Notes: generated from the letters alone by a model not told the origin. 64,000 bases of DNA from Stereum hirsutum FP-91666 SS1 (GCF_000264905.1 NW_006763144.1:739866-803865), one strand, 5' to 3'; positions 1-12,274 are shown, counted from the first letter of the stretch. A program made the numbers and translations.

Positions 1-202
1 ATCGTGCACAGCGCAACAGTACATTGCACCAGGGGTTTTCCGAATTCGCATCGCCAGTAAAGTTGACGTTCACACCCAGCACCCGGCATCACAAGAGCCC
101 GAATTGTTCGCAGCAAGTCAAAGAATAGAGATAGACCAATGTCAAATTGTTTCCGCAATGGAGAAGAGATATACGAGCAGTTAAGGGTAACGGATTGCTT
201 AC

Positions 203-2123
203 CTTATTATAGAGCCCGCTACCCTCGGGGTCAGCGAGCGCGATGGAGACGTCTTCGTTCATTGACTTCAGAAATTGACCCGTGCCAGCTATGGTCCCGC
301 CAGTGCCTGTCAGAATGTCAGCGATAGTACTGACAAGTTTTGTGATGATCAGTGCGGACCACGCACCAGCGCCAGCCACAAAGGCAGTAAGGTCGCCATT
401 GGTCTGTCTCCAGATCTCTGGGCCTGTTCCGCAGAAATGGGCATCGAAGTTGCTTCGGTTCTAACATCGTGGAATTCGAAATCAATTATAGGTGTGGCGA
501 GGGGGATTAATGAGAGCGCCAGGAGTGCCGCACATCATTAAGGCGCAGAGTTGGATTATCAGCGATCTTCTTGAGCTTCGTGTTCGCTGGTTGAAATACG
601 TACCTCGAATTGATCCGCGAAGAAGCCGCGGGGTTTCGTCCTCAGATCCTCTTCGGCCTTTAAGTTATCCTTGCTGCTCAGCGCGTTTCCGTTTCCATTG
701 GCGACACCATTCGTGTCAGCGGTGGTAACCACGACAGACGAATAAGTGTGTTTGATAGCTTGCGGGTGGGCTCCCAGCGTATGCGCGTGCTCCGCGGCTT
801 TTGCAGTCGTAAAGTGCAGAGCATACTCGCGAGCGAGGTTCTACGGGATTTGATAAGGAATATTTTCATGTACGTAGAAGTAGAGCACAGACGTACTACG
901 TACTGGGAACGGCGCAAGCAGAGCTTTAACTTGAGAAATGCAGCCGGAAGGGAAAAGGGGTGCAGCTTGCCTGTTTCTTGTCTACAATGCTGGCGGGTCG
1001 GACCCTTTCGATGTCGGCACCTAACGCTTGCAGGGCATGCACCTTCTCAATAGCGACATCATCCGGCATAATGATAGCTGTAGAATAGAACGAATTATCA
1101 AGAGACTGAAAATGTCAGACGGCAGATATGAGGTGGAGATCGCGAGTGACCAAGACAAGCGGTTGTAATCTCGGACCAACCGAATCGCTCAATACCAGCA
1201 TCGGAGCACCCAGTAAGAAATACTGGTAACAAATTGGCAGGGATGTCTGAGGCGCTTCAGAGCATAGGCTAATACTAGTACGACAGGAAAGGCGAGAAGT
1301 AGCGCCAGACCGCCACACCTTGGGAAAAGCAAACTCACTGGCGTCATATCCTCTGCAACTCGTTCCTTCAGCTAGAACAAGAATGTCAAAAAAGTGATTC
1401 GAAGCTGACCTGGCCTTCGCAATTGTGGCTATTGAGATTCCGGTAGAGCCAACGGTCCCCTCGAATATGCGTGAACCAGTGTAAGGATGAAGAAGGCCCT
1501 GGAACCCCGATATGTTATGAGTCTCTCTGAACAGCGATTAGGGGCTTCCCTACTTGTTGCTCTGCATCCTCGATCACTGAAACGACCCATATTGTTACAG
1601 TCACCCAGTAATGGTCTGAATCTCTATGAATGGACTCACTTCGCAATGCAACACGGTCTTTCACACTTCCTCCCGGGTTTAAGTACTACAGATCCCCAAT
1701 GAGTACCACTGTCCATAACATGCATGATGGTGAGCACATAACCGACCTCCGCCTTTCCAAGAATCTCTACGCCCAAAGCATCACTCAGAGAGTTGATCCT
1801 AATCAGGGGTGTATGACCTAGCAACCAGATATTATTGGTAAAGGAACGACAGAAAATGGCAACCATGACATTTTCGATAAATTATCCAAGACGCTTGCTA
1901 CGATCAGATCCATACCTATGAGGCCTGTTACTCCGTCGAGGATCTCATCGCTTCGGAGCTCGATAGGTCTCGGTACGGACTCAACTGCCTTCTCGGCGTC
2001 TTCACGCCGTTTGTTGTGGTAGTAAAGGGCGAGGGATGTCGAAGAAAAGGAAAGTGAGACCCCGATGAGGATGCCGTAGAAAATGTGTCGCGCTGCTGAG
2101 GGCGATGGCAGCCACGAAGCCAT
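203..2123 (-). CDS. Cysteine synthase (membrane-anchored fungal type), 3' end beyond window
   Basis: PLP-dependent cysteine synthase / O-acetylserine sulfhydrylase family; it would make cysteine from O-acetylserine and sulfide. Ten exons are visible: 2123-1916, 1817-1747, 1685-1640, 1576-1554, 1498-1410, 1352-1339, 1077-971, 840-604, 460-367, 306-203; phases agree throughout (331 codons). An N-terminal hydrophobic helix (residues about 11-33) suggests membrane anchoring, as in the fungal 'cysteine synthase 2' group. Motifs: GHTPLIRI (family GNTPL), NPGGSVKDR with the PLP lysine, EGTVGSTGIS, and the phosphate-binding loop GTGGTIAGTG. Odd points: Asn to His in the first motif, exons of 23 and 14 nt, and a GC-AG intron (970-841). 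After position 203 the minus strand has a good donor but no AG before the window edge, so the last exons lie outside. The gene is divergent from the P450. Confidence 0.88.
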
Positions 2124-3413
2124 AGCTTTCTTTAAGCCTATTCAGCGGAAGATAATATGGTCCACGGAAGCCAGCTCCAGGGGGAAACGAGACCAGTTAC
2201 CGAAATCAGCGCAGAATGAGATCCAGGGGAAGTTGGAGTGAGTCTGCACGAAGTCTGCACCATCCATGCCGAGACGCGGTGCCACATTTTCTGGGCGTGT
2301 TTGGTCACGTGAGCTCCGTACACGTATAACATATCCGTTCTGCATCCGAATTCTGTCGCAAACCTTCGTCAACTTGCTAATAACGACTGTCATCTTTCTG
2401 AGACCTACTGGAGCGACCACTGGCAGCATCTATTGGCTATGCTAGCAACTACCGTCTTACCTCAGTCTGAAGAGTACGGCAGATATCCAGGGCCGGCGTG
2501 CCAGCGTTTCGGAACTTGCAGTGACACAGGCTGCAGCCACTGCGCTAATGAACAGGCAAACTACGAAGGGACATCAACAGTGCTCCATGCATATGATCTT
2601 GACGTGATTGTGGCACTGGGCAGATTGGTGTGAATGACGAAACGAATCTCGCGATATTTATCATATTGCTTCAGATTCACTTGCTTCTCCCCGGCCCCGA
2701 GTCTACCTCACCAATCCCAAGCTTGTCGAGTCGTTAACCACAATCTGTAGAATGTCTTATCATCTTATAATAAAACTATCTTCAAGTAAGTCATCTTATC
2801 ACAGCCCTTAGCCCAGACACGGCCATCTGCAAGTAGGATGATCATGCTATCGGTCTCCGATATGCGTATATTTTGCCTTCATTCGTCCACATCATCATCC
2901 TCTAGCTGCTTTTCTTTCGCTCCGTATCTCATTGATACTCTATAAAGGAACTCGTCATTCGTTCGAGGCGACGGAAGACATGCTTCCGTGGCTCGGTCTA
3001 TACCTTTGTCAGCCTTTTCGGGAACGCCATAAGCCAAAGCGGCAAGTTGACCTGTGCTGCAATGCATCAGAGCCAGGCACTTGGAATCTCAACTGAATAG
3101 CTGCCAGGGAACTATTTGAGGCGCGTGTGGTCTGACCTTGATAGTGAAACTTTTCAGTCCATCTCCCCTCACTCTGCCAGCCAAAGGGCCGCTGAGTACG
3201 GCGTTCTTGCCATCAAATGATGAGAACTCCTCCATTCTTGGGTAGCATTACTGTCTAATCTCACTCGGGGGCCAACGTACTAACTTCCCCCCCACCTAAA
3301 ATCTGCGGCGGGGTGGGGGTCTTCTGTGGTTGGTTAAAAGACCGACATCCACGGCTTATTCCACAATCCCGCCCCTCAAGCCTCAGCTCTCAGCCCTCGG
3401 TGTAGTTTTCACG
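2124..3413. other. Divergent intergenic region (cysteine synthase / P450)
   Basis: This is the shared upstream region of the two divergent genes. I see no supported gene in it. A 62-codon minus-strand frame with an acidic tail (2879-3067) has no recognisable homology. A C-rich then G-rich inverted repeat lies about 100 bp before the P450 start. Confidence 0.5.
3286..3321. repeat. C/G-rich inverted repeat upstream of P450
   Basis: A run of C ending in CCCCCACC is followed about 15 bases later by GGGGTGGGGG. The two arms can pair (about 8 bp) and lie roughly 100 bp upstream of the P450 ATG. AGGGG/CCCCT-like stress elements could also explain the composition. No function is shown by sequence alone. 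Confidence 0.35.
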
Positions 3414-5632
3414 ATGCAAAATCTTCCTTTCACATTGGATCTGCTCTTTGCCTGCGTGTCCCTATACCTGTTAAAATGGTATATCTCTTATCGACATGTT
3501 GACAGAAAGATCCCTGGGCCGGCCGGACTGCCAGTCATTGGGAACCTCTTCGACATTCCTAGGGAAGACGAATGTCGGGTTTTTAGTGGATGGGCAAGGA
3601 CATACGGTGCGTTTCACACTCCTTTCCACGCAATTTATTCGATTGCTTCATCCCTTCCCCTTACTATCCCGCGTGAATTAGGCGATATCTGCACCGTCAA
3701 GGCCCTCGGAAAGCAGATTGTCATCTTGAACTGCCCCCAGCTTGCACACGACATGCTAATGAAAAAGGCTTCTATCTACAGCGACCGGTTAGGCATGCTC
3801 AATAATTATTCTTTCATCACTCTTATCTGACATAGCTTTATAGTCCACACTTCACCATGGCCTCCGAGCTCGTTGGCTGGGAGGATGCTGTCGTCATGCT
3901 CCCGGCTAACTCTTCTCGTTTTAAATCATACCGGAAGTACATGCACCAGGTATGTTCATATCTGTTCGTGCTCGACCAATCCTATTTACTAGTTAAACAT
4001 TCATGTCTAGGCTATTGGCAGTCGCAATAGCGTGACAATGTTCAATGACATGATGGACGAGGAAACCATGCGGTGTCTACGAGATCTCCTCGTTGAACCT
4101 AATAACTTCGAAGGACCTATTCGCAGGTCAGTCAGCTAGACTCTGGAATTGAGATTCTCTTTTAGCTGTAACCGTCCTGAACATTCAAATGATCACTCGT
4201 AGGGCTGTTGGCACCATCATCCTCATGATCACGCATGGATACAGGCCTTCGAGCAGTGACGATGAGTTAGTGAAGACGGCAGACGATGCTACTGATCAGG
4301 TCTATTCGCCGGTCTTGTATCGTTGAAGCGTGCACCTGCTGACTTGCCACCAATACCATAGCTCAGCCATCTATTGGCGCCTGGGAACTTCCTCGTTGAC
4401 ACCCTGCCCTTCTGTAAGAATTTGCCATTTTCTGCATACTCGTGCATCGCCGACTTCTTGTCTGTTCAAGTAAAATATACCCCTTCATGGGTACCATTCC
4501 AGAAACTTGCTGTAGAATGGAAAAAGACTCTCTATAGTCTCACCGATGGGTCTTTTGCCTTCGTCAAGGAGCAAATTGTTTGTTTGTTTTTTTGTCCTGA
4601 TCTTCACTATGACTTCTACCCACAGAAACTGACGATGGTCATTGCTAGGCTTCTGGCACCGCTCGGCCAAGTCTTGTGAGTAACTTGTTGATGCACCAGG
4701 AGTTATCTACAGAAGACGAGAAGAACGTCAAATGGGCAGCGTCATCGCTCTACTCTGCTGGCATCGACAACGTTAGTCGACGTTCCCTCTTCGTCTATTC
4801 TGTTATGTTTTAACGTTTACGCGTGTGTATATATTTAGCCCGTCAATGCTCTCGCAACCTTCTTCTTAGCAATGACTATCTACCCCGACGTCCAACTTCG
4901 AGCGCAGAAGGAGATCGACTGTGTCGTAGGCTCCAACAGGATCCCTGACTTCTCCGACAGGTCTCAGCTACCTTACGTCAATGCGCTTGTGAAGGAGCTT
5001 ATTCGGTACGTCAACACGCATTTCTCGTTTTGTCTCACGAGCTGACCATACGGTCATGAAGGTGGGGGCCGACTGCACCTCTTGGTGCGCCGCACTGCGT
5101 CACTCAGGATGACGTCCATAATGGATATTTCATCCCCAAGGGCACAACCATCATCGCAAACATCTGGCATTTCCTTCACGATCCGAAAGTATACCCAAAT
5201 CCTGAGATCTTGGATCCCACACGCCATATCTCCCGCCCAGGGAGCCCGGCACAGAAGGACCCATATGATGTTTGCTTTGGATACGGAAGAAGAATTTGCC
5301 CAGGTACGTCGAGCCCTGCAATCGCAGTGGTCAGAGCACTCACGCATCGGAATGCACAGGTGCCCAGCTGGCCGATTCCATCATGTACATATTCGTCGCA
5401 AAAATCCTCTGCATGTACAACATCAAGAAGCCATCGGCCAACGCCACGGATCCGAGGTGCGAGTTTACGAGTGGCGTGTTGGTGTGCGTACCCTTACTCT
5501 ACCTTAACCACTACTATATATTGATTTTTGTATTCTCACTGGGTAACTCCCAGTAAACCGAAGCCGTTCCAAACAAGAGTTACGTTACGTTATGAGAAGG
5601 CCCATCTGGCCCGTTTGTTCGACTCCCTCTGA
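3414..5632 (+). CDS. Cytochrome P450 monooxygenase (microsomal), C-terminus uncertain
   Basis: Haem-thiolate monooxygenase, ER-anchored by an N-terminal helix (residues about 5-22) followed by the hinge KIPGPAGLPVIGN. Exons: 3414-3606, 3682-3787, 3844-3949, 4011-4126, 4203-4299, 4362-4413, 4471-4577, 4649-4771, 4839-5005, 5062-5303, 5360-5481, all in phase. The K-helix ExxR is ELIR, and the haem loop FGYGRRICPG contains the cysteine ligand. The I-helix reads AGIDNP where the family has AGxDTT, so the proton-relay threonine is missing. After 5481 the only acceptor found (ends 5553) puts TAA at once. A family-like tail (KPKPFQTRVTLRYEK, ending TGA at 5632) continues in a different phase. The end is therefore either a truncation, a frameshift or a missed splice. 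The substrate cannot be told from sequence; the general type resembles the basidiomycete P450s once annotated as O-methylsterigmatocystin oxidoreductases. Confidence 0.85.
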
Positions 5633-6035
5633 ATACTGCAGTTGATGCATGTGTCATTGAAGCTGCTGAGTAGCCCACACCAACCCTTAATTATCACTTC
5701 ACCACATAACCGCTTGCATCGGTGTCTTGTTCATTTCTGAAGATTTCCTCGTGTCCAATCCATGTTTACCAAATATGTCGTCTTTCTTGTTACATAATGT
5801 CACTCCATAATACATTGCCTTTCAACACATCAAGAGTCGTAAACCGAACTTTACCAGGCACTAACCACAACTTTTAACGAAACCTTGTGCTCATTTCTCA
5901 CTAAGTATCGAGGTGGTTTAGGTCCGAGAAGAAATCGGTTGGCGTACAATGATTCGTCCACATACTGTAGTCGCACATGTTTTCATTTTAGCAAACAATA
6001 TTCATAGGTACTGCGACTTTACAATCATAGCCGTC
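5633..6035. other. Convergent 3' intergenic region
   Basis: AT-rich spacer between the convergent P450 and DUF5695 genes. No gene or structured element is seen; it presumably holds both polyadenylation regions. Confidence 0.5.
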
Positions 6036-9000
6036 TCAAGTACTGGTACTCAAAGTCACTGAGGCGGATCCGTCAGTAAAAGGAACCACCCATGCACCTG
6101 CATCCACCTCGAATTCACCCGTCGGAGTCAAGGGGCCTGGCACACCGTCAATGTTCGCCGTCGTTTTCACCAACAGCCTCCCTACCGGGGCCTTCGCCGC
6201 CGAGCTCACGCCCGCAGGCGCATCGGAAATGGTAACGTTAACCGTCATAGCCTCCTCATCGAATTCAACTTCCTCGAACGCCCCCGCATCCAATACTAAT
6301 GTCTGTCCCAGCGGCGCCACAAACACTCGCCTCCTGACAGCATCCGCAACTCGGACTCGGATCGTAGGACTTGTCGAGAGGACCTCACCGCCGAATGCCT
6401 GCCACCCGAATGGTTCGAGGTTCACGATGTATGTGGAGGTGCCCATGGCCAAACCTACGAAGTTGGGGCCGTAATCTCCACTATAGGCATCCCATTCAAG
6501 TGTGTCCTCGAAGGAGTGGAAGGATGCGGCTGCGAAACCCCCCTCGTCGATGTTGGAGAGTGGCCCTGAGATGCCGCCGAAACCGGTGCGAAGGAGATAG
6601 GTATCGCTAGGATCGGATTCGAATGAGGAAAGAAGAGGAAGAGAGTTGAGGCCACTGCCATAGTGGTGGATCTATAAAGAAGGAAAGTAAATTGGAGCTG
6701 TAATGTGATGCGGAGATTTATGAGATACCTGTCGCTCGATGCGTTGAAGTTTTCCTCCATACACGTTGTCCCTGTGATCATATCAGCATTTAGCGGGTCA
6801 GAACAGCGAAGATTGACTTACCAGTAGCGTCTGGCATTGCCGTTGTACCCCCAGTGAGCGATGAGAGGCTCATACGCGAGTATGGAGTTGACCACATTGA
6901 CCGCCGTTGTGCTGTCGTTGAAGTATTTTGCCCATACATAGACCCCCTCTGAAGAAAAAGATAATAAGCTGTCTGATAGATTATATGACCAGCACAGAAT
7001 CAAACCTTGGCCCGTGCTGTCCCAAGCCATCTCGCTACCGAAGCTAAAATGGCGCGTCAGCATATATTGAGATACTAAGTGTAATAAACCTACGGGTATC
7101 GCTCCGTGGCCCAGACAGCCTCCCGAGCCTTCATTCTACTCTCCACCAGGGTGGCGTTGGCTGTGAGCCCCTCTCTCTTCAGATCATCCAGCAACAGTTC
7201 AAAGACGGTCTCTCCCATTAGTCCATCTCCGGAGTAGCCCACGCTACCGTTGGTCATCATCGCGATAGTTAGAACTGCCTGGTTTAGGTACCTGCAGAAA
7301 CATCATGAGGAAGGAAGGTTAGGAGAGAGCATAGACATTATCATGAATAACTCGCCATTCCCAAGACGTGCTGGTGAGGTTGGGGTAGTTACGCGCCACA
7401 CGGTAGAGTGACCAGTACGCGTTCGTAACGTGCACGTAATCCTGCATACCACAAAGGATATCAGATGCAAGTTTATACAGGTAAAATAGATCAGGCATAC
7501 ATATGCTCGGTCGGTGGCATAAGATTCAGCTTGCGTCCACGACCACCAGTTGGAAAAGTCTAAGTCCGACGGATAGCTGTAGGTTGGCACCAAGGCTGGC
7601 TCGTAATAGTACACTGCCTATACAAAAAATCTAACCTGTCAGCGGTGGTCACATAGTAGGCGTTCATGACCATTTTACCTTCTTGACAGAGCCTGATTAG
7701 CTGAGGGTCAGTCCAGATACTCCCAGGACGTGAGGATGAATGACTGACCATCAAGATTTTGAACGGACCCGTGGAGCGTCTCATTAATGAAGACTTCCAT
7801 CTTCGCCACCTCTGCTGCGTTCGGTTGAACGTATTGCTTCATAGAGGCAGCCAGCCACGATCCAGCTCCGGCTTCGTCTGACAAACCGGGAATCCACGCT
7901 CGTACGTCATCTCGAACAATGGCATTGACCGATCGGTCATACGAGATAACGGAAGGTGAGCGATTGAAGGGATCCGACGAGTTATCGAACCACTGCTCCG
8001 TTGTGAGGAAGTTACCAAGGTCGCTGATAGCTTCGACGGCTGCCTTTGTCACGTAGTAGTGTATGGTTTGCAGGGTACCATCTTCGTATGTGACTGACAG
8101 GCGAGAGCGACCCCACGATGAGCCAGTGATAGTGTATCCCGTCAAAGAAGAGTCTTCGTTGGTGGTCCAGATTAGCGCACCCTCCGGTTCGACCGCCAGA
8201 GAAGAAACCGCAGAAGAGTAATTCAAGAACAGTTTAGCAGGAAGATCTTCTGAGATGATGAATCCAGGAATACCGGCGGCGACTGGGTGACCGATGCCGA
8301 TGAGCGTCTCCTCGATTTGACGAATACTTGGGGCCACAACGAACGCCAATCCGTAGGTCCGCGTCTCGTTCGGTTCTAGAGTCACTGAAGTTGGCGCGTT
8401 CCATGGAGTCGCGTTCGCCCACTATACATACAACGGGTCAGTGCATCGAGAACCTGAGCACCAAGCGACGTACTAACCTCGTTCTCTGCGTACGCCAGAG
8501 TATGGAACTCGAATGAATAGAGTCCCTCAAAGGTTTGCGACTGATATCCCAAACTGGTGTCTTCATCCTCCGGGAGGAATCTCCAACCTTCAAAGGAGGA
8601 ATTTCCGACGGGAATAACGACGAGTGGAGGAAGTGTACCAAGGAGAGGTGTCACCTACAAAGATATTCAAATAGTGGCCTTTAGAATTCTAAAGTCATGA
8701 GACCTACCTGGACATAACCAGCGTCAGCACCGATATACGGATCAAAAAGGCTGCATTTCTCATTGGTCTCTGCTGCGGTACGGCCGGTGAATATCTGGAA
8801 AAGGGGAAGCATTAACAAGGCGATGGAGCGACGGAAACAGAGTCGAAAACCAGTGCACGGACGTTGTTGAACTCCAAGGCTGCACCCAGAGCACCGATCT
8901 CCACAGAGCTGTTCTGAGAGTTCGTCACATCGAACAGCAACTGGAGTTGATCGCCCACGGTGACCCAACGACGTGTGATATTCAATAAAGAGTTGGAGGG

Positions 9001-9456
9001 AATAGTCGGGGCCAAGCTTGCCGCCGCGAGAGTGCTTCCCGACACATCCATGGCTGTTAAGTTTCCACGGGCGGCTGCTGAGTCTCCACTGGTCCAAGTG
9101 CTCGAGCCCGTAGTGCGTGCTCGGAAGGTGATGTCGCCGAGATGATAATTTCCGTTGGATGCACGTTGACTCATGACATCAGAAGGGAGGAAGTCGAATG
9201 TAGAACCGCTTGCTTGCAGCGAATACAAGGTTTGAGAGTCTTTGACGATCTGGGCGGAGAGAGAGGAGAGGTTGAAGGACAAAAATCCATCGCCCAAGCC
9301 CAAGGTATCCGACTGAGCAAAGACAAGGCTCGTTGACAACGAAAAGACCAGCGATATGCTGACCGCACATCGCTGAAGCACCGATCTAACAATACCTGCT
9401 GTGAAACTTGTCAAAAATACACAATATAATGGAGATACTTACTTTATGCCCCGCAT
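6036..9456 (-). CDS. Secreted DUF5695-type putative six-hairpin glycosidase
   Basis: Large secreted protein of roughly 900 residues in many exons. The start chosen is ATG 9456: a 14-nt first exon (9456-9443) joined at the acceptor just before ATCGGTGC gives MRGIKSVLQRC followed by a hydrophobic core and an AQS cleavage site, a normal signal peptide. The longer upstream frame has no ATG. Recognisable blocks in order: a beta-rich N-domain (9380-8650), YIGADAGYVQ and FEGWRFLPEDEDTS, then an alpha/alpha-barrel-like region with DDVRAWIPGLSDEAGAG, SNWWSWTQAESYATDRAY, FGSEMAWDSTGQEG and HWGYNGNARRYWDN, and a C-terminal beta domain ending at 6036. From memory this matches the fungal DUF5695 family, annotated as a predicted glycoside hydrolase with six-hairpin fold; no substrate is established. 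Many Asn-X-Ser/Thr sites fit secretion. A TATA-like element lies 85 bp upstream. Confidence 0.7.
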
Positions 9457-10364
9457 AATGCAATCACCCTTCTGGCTGTGCGTGCACAGAAGATGCGTCC
9501 AGTCAAAGAAGAACGTCGGGAAAATGGCGATTTTTTCTGACCTTATAAGGGGCAGAAACTCGAAGGAAGGAAGGAAAGAAGCCATGCAGCTGATAGCTCG
9601 TGCATATGCTTCAGGGGCCTTTGAGGAGACATGGTTGTAGGATCTCGGACGTCCTATACAGTCCCGAAATACGCACGCCCCGACGGGCCGCCGCTCGTAC
9701 GAAGAAGTGAAGGCAAAGACTCCGTTCTCGCCAGCGAAGATGGTCGCGTTCTTGAGGGACTATCGTGGCGACCAGAGCATGGTGCTCGTCCGGATAAGAA
9801 ATTGGCGATAACAAACTGGATCCGCAAGTGGCAGCGAGATGAGCAGCATACCGTACCGTTGATATAAATTACTCAGTCTTGGACTCTTGATATAAGGAAA
9901 GCAGGACAAAAATGTGTGGTTCACTGAGAAGAGTTCAGACCAACTAGGTTGAAAGAGGCTGCTGTAAGCGGCTAAAAGTTAGATTGTGGCGGAACTTGAA
10001 TACGGCGGGAGGTGGCGCTGGTCCTGGAGCGGCGGTTTTCCAGCGGGTTTCCTCACGGCTTTCTTCACAGCTTTCTTCACGCATAATATCTCTGAATCGT
10101 CTCTGGACCATCATGCTTCGATATGAACTGTGGAAAGTAGCACAACCTATATACACGTCCTCTATGTCTCATTCAATCGCTTCTGGCCCACATGTTGCGC
10201 CTCAAGATATCGAGTTACGATAGAACTTGGCCGAATTGCGAGGCACTTACCCACAGAAGCCTCAGCGCTTCAGTTTGATGCGGCTGACGAACTCGGAAGC
10301 TTTGCCAGCAAACCACCACCATCACCTTCTCCAGTGAACTCGCCCCAACTCACGCTGCCTAGTC
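9457..10364. other. Divergent intergenic region
   Basis: Upstream region shared by the minus-strand DUF5695 gene and the plus-strand CoA-binding gene. Apart from the TATA-like element at 9541 I see no gene; the open frames here are short and overlap on both strands. Confidence 0.45.
9541..9550 (-). promoter_or_regulatory. TATA-like element of the DUF5695 gene
   Basis: CCTTATAAGG, palindromic, about 85 bp upstream of the chosen ATG at 9456 on the minus strand. Placement is right for a fungal TATA box; inference only. Confidence 0.35.
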
Positions 10365-11069
10365 ATGTCTGTTGTTCAGAAGCTATTTCTCTCCTCGCCC
10401 CGCTATGCCGTCGTCGGCGCGTCGAAGGACACCACAAAGTGTGCGTTACATCCGTTCAATTTCGTGATGGGTGCGATAGTTGTCGCTCACAAGGCTTGTC
10501 TTGTGCACACCAGTCGGTACAAAGGTGCGAGTCGTTTCATTGTCGACGTGATGAACACTGCTCACAGGATCTTCGTTGCATAAGACAGGTCTTAAAGTGG
10601 TACCAGGCGCGGTCGAAGCCGGTCACTCCCGTTCACCCTGTATGCTTCGCTCTATAGCTACCTAAAGGTTCCATTCATCTTAATGAACGTGTTGGCTCGT
10701 CCATGCTCCCATGATCACGATAGAAAGAGACGGAATTGGAAGGCATTTCTACGGTCAGGACGTTGAGTGATCTCCAATCACCGGAAGAAACATCCGTCAG
10801 TATCATCACGAATCCGAAGGTACGCTGATTCTACATTCTCTTTCATTTCCGCTATCTGATCCATGCTTCTGTTCCATGCAACGAAGATCACACTCGGTCT
10901 CCTCGAACAAGCCAAATCGCTCTCAATCCCCGCGCTCTGGCTGCAGCCCGGAGCAGAGGACGAAGCCGTGATCAAGTTCATCAAGGATAACGGTATGGAG
11001 GACAGAGTCATCTATGGCGGGCCATGCATTCTTGTCAGTGGAGACGATATTATGAAGAGTTTGTTGTAG
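10365..11069 (+). CDS. CoA-binding domain protein (YccU-like)
   Basis: Small Rossmann-fold CoA-binding protein, about 137 residues, cytosolic. The biochemical role of this family is unsettled. Exons: 10365-10440, 10514-10524 (only 11 nt), 10589-10639, 10724-10819, 10887-11069. With the 11-nt exon the frame reads AVVGASKDTTKFGTKVLKWYQ, which restores the conserved GASxxxxKFGxKV nucleotide-binding loop; skipping it breaks the frame. Later blocks KPVTPVHP, SVSIITNPK and ALWLQPGAED (the WxQxG motif of the family) confirm the call. The N-terminal methionine follows a short leader and there is no targeting signal. It lies head-to-head with the DUF5695 gene. Confidence 0.87.
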
Positions 11070-12274
11070 GTTGGCAACCAACGACATGGTTCTACGCGTT
11101 TTCCAGAATGGGGATTATAGAGTATTGTGTATGATATTTTCCGAATTGTCTTTGCATCACTGGAGATGTAAATGTATCGAGCTTTGAGCGATCTCTAGAT
11201 CACCCGCAGCGGATCATCGACGGCATCTCCTGTTCTCCATTACGCATTGACACGAGCTAGCAAGTTTCAAGCTTCCAGTGTCCCGGAGGAACCATCGACA
11301 AGAGATTGAGCGGGATCATACACCGGTGCGTCCGCGTCGCCTACGTAGGAGTCCGGTGTGGTCATACTTATCCGATTCATTTCTAGCTTGCATCTACCTA
11401 TCATCGTCTTTCTAGATACGTTCAGATAGATTGTATAACGACTGTCGAGCCATACGCCGCTGGATGCCATGCAAGTCGTGGCGCCAGCAACTCAATATCG
11501 CGGGGATCGATGAACACCATTTCTAAGATGCTGTAAGTTATCTGCATTGCTATCACTATTGCATATGATAGCGATTGGTTAGTTGGGATTCCGAGCACAG
11601 AACCGGGGCGATCTCATCTACATATTACAACATCGTCTTGGCCCGGTGAAAGGGCGTACCAGCAGGGGTCCATTGCTGAGTGATAGTCCACGGTACTGTA
11701 CCATGGTCTCCAGATAGATGTTCTAACGAGTCTTTTGAGGTGAGGAGAGGACAGTTTTGACGCATAACATTTGGCACAACGCTTGGTGTACCACAACAGC
11801 CGAACCCATATCGACTGAAACAAAAGGCCTGACCTCAGTATTGTGGTTTGTGACAGTGTGGAGACAGGATCGTCCGGCACAGCCCGGTGGATATCATAAG
11901 TTTCTTTTGCCCTCTCTTAAGAGACTTATAACTGACTTGCAAGTATTCACTTCTTTCAGGTATGTCTCGCTCCGTTCACTGTCCTTGAGATTCGCCAGGA
12001 AATATAGACTGCCTAAACGAACATTGTATCACTGGGCGACTGGGGCGAATTCACAGCGGTTTGGACAACAGACAGGCCCGCGCGGAGAACTCGCACGCAC
12101 TAGACAACAGTTGCGAACAGGGCTGTTACAGACTACAGTGAACAGTACCAGCAACTTTGCTCTGAATCATATATAAGAGGTTGAAGTGATCCAAACCTCC
12201 ATTCACACATCTTCCTTCCCCCTCTCGTCCTTTCCTTTCATTTCCGACTTGAAGTCGCTTTCTTAAGGACTATC
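11070..12274. other. Intergenic region upstream of chitinase
   Basis: About 1.2 kb without a supportable gene. It contains the chitinase TATA box near its right end. The short frames on both strands lack splice support or family motifs. Confidence 0.45.
12170..12176 (+). promoter_or_regulatory. TATA box of the chitinase gene
   Basis: TATATAA followed by GAGG, 99 bp upstream of the chitinase ATG and followed by a CT-rich stretch, the usual fungal promoter arrangement. Confidence 0.5.

Noticed and set aside
1115..1318. 67-codon minus-strand frame
   Set aside because: It is inside a 261-nt intron of the cysteine synthase; flanking exons join in phase without it.
2879..3067. 62-codon minus-strand frame with acidic tail
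   Set aside because: Has an ATG but no recognisable homology or upstream exon; too weak to call.
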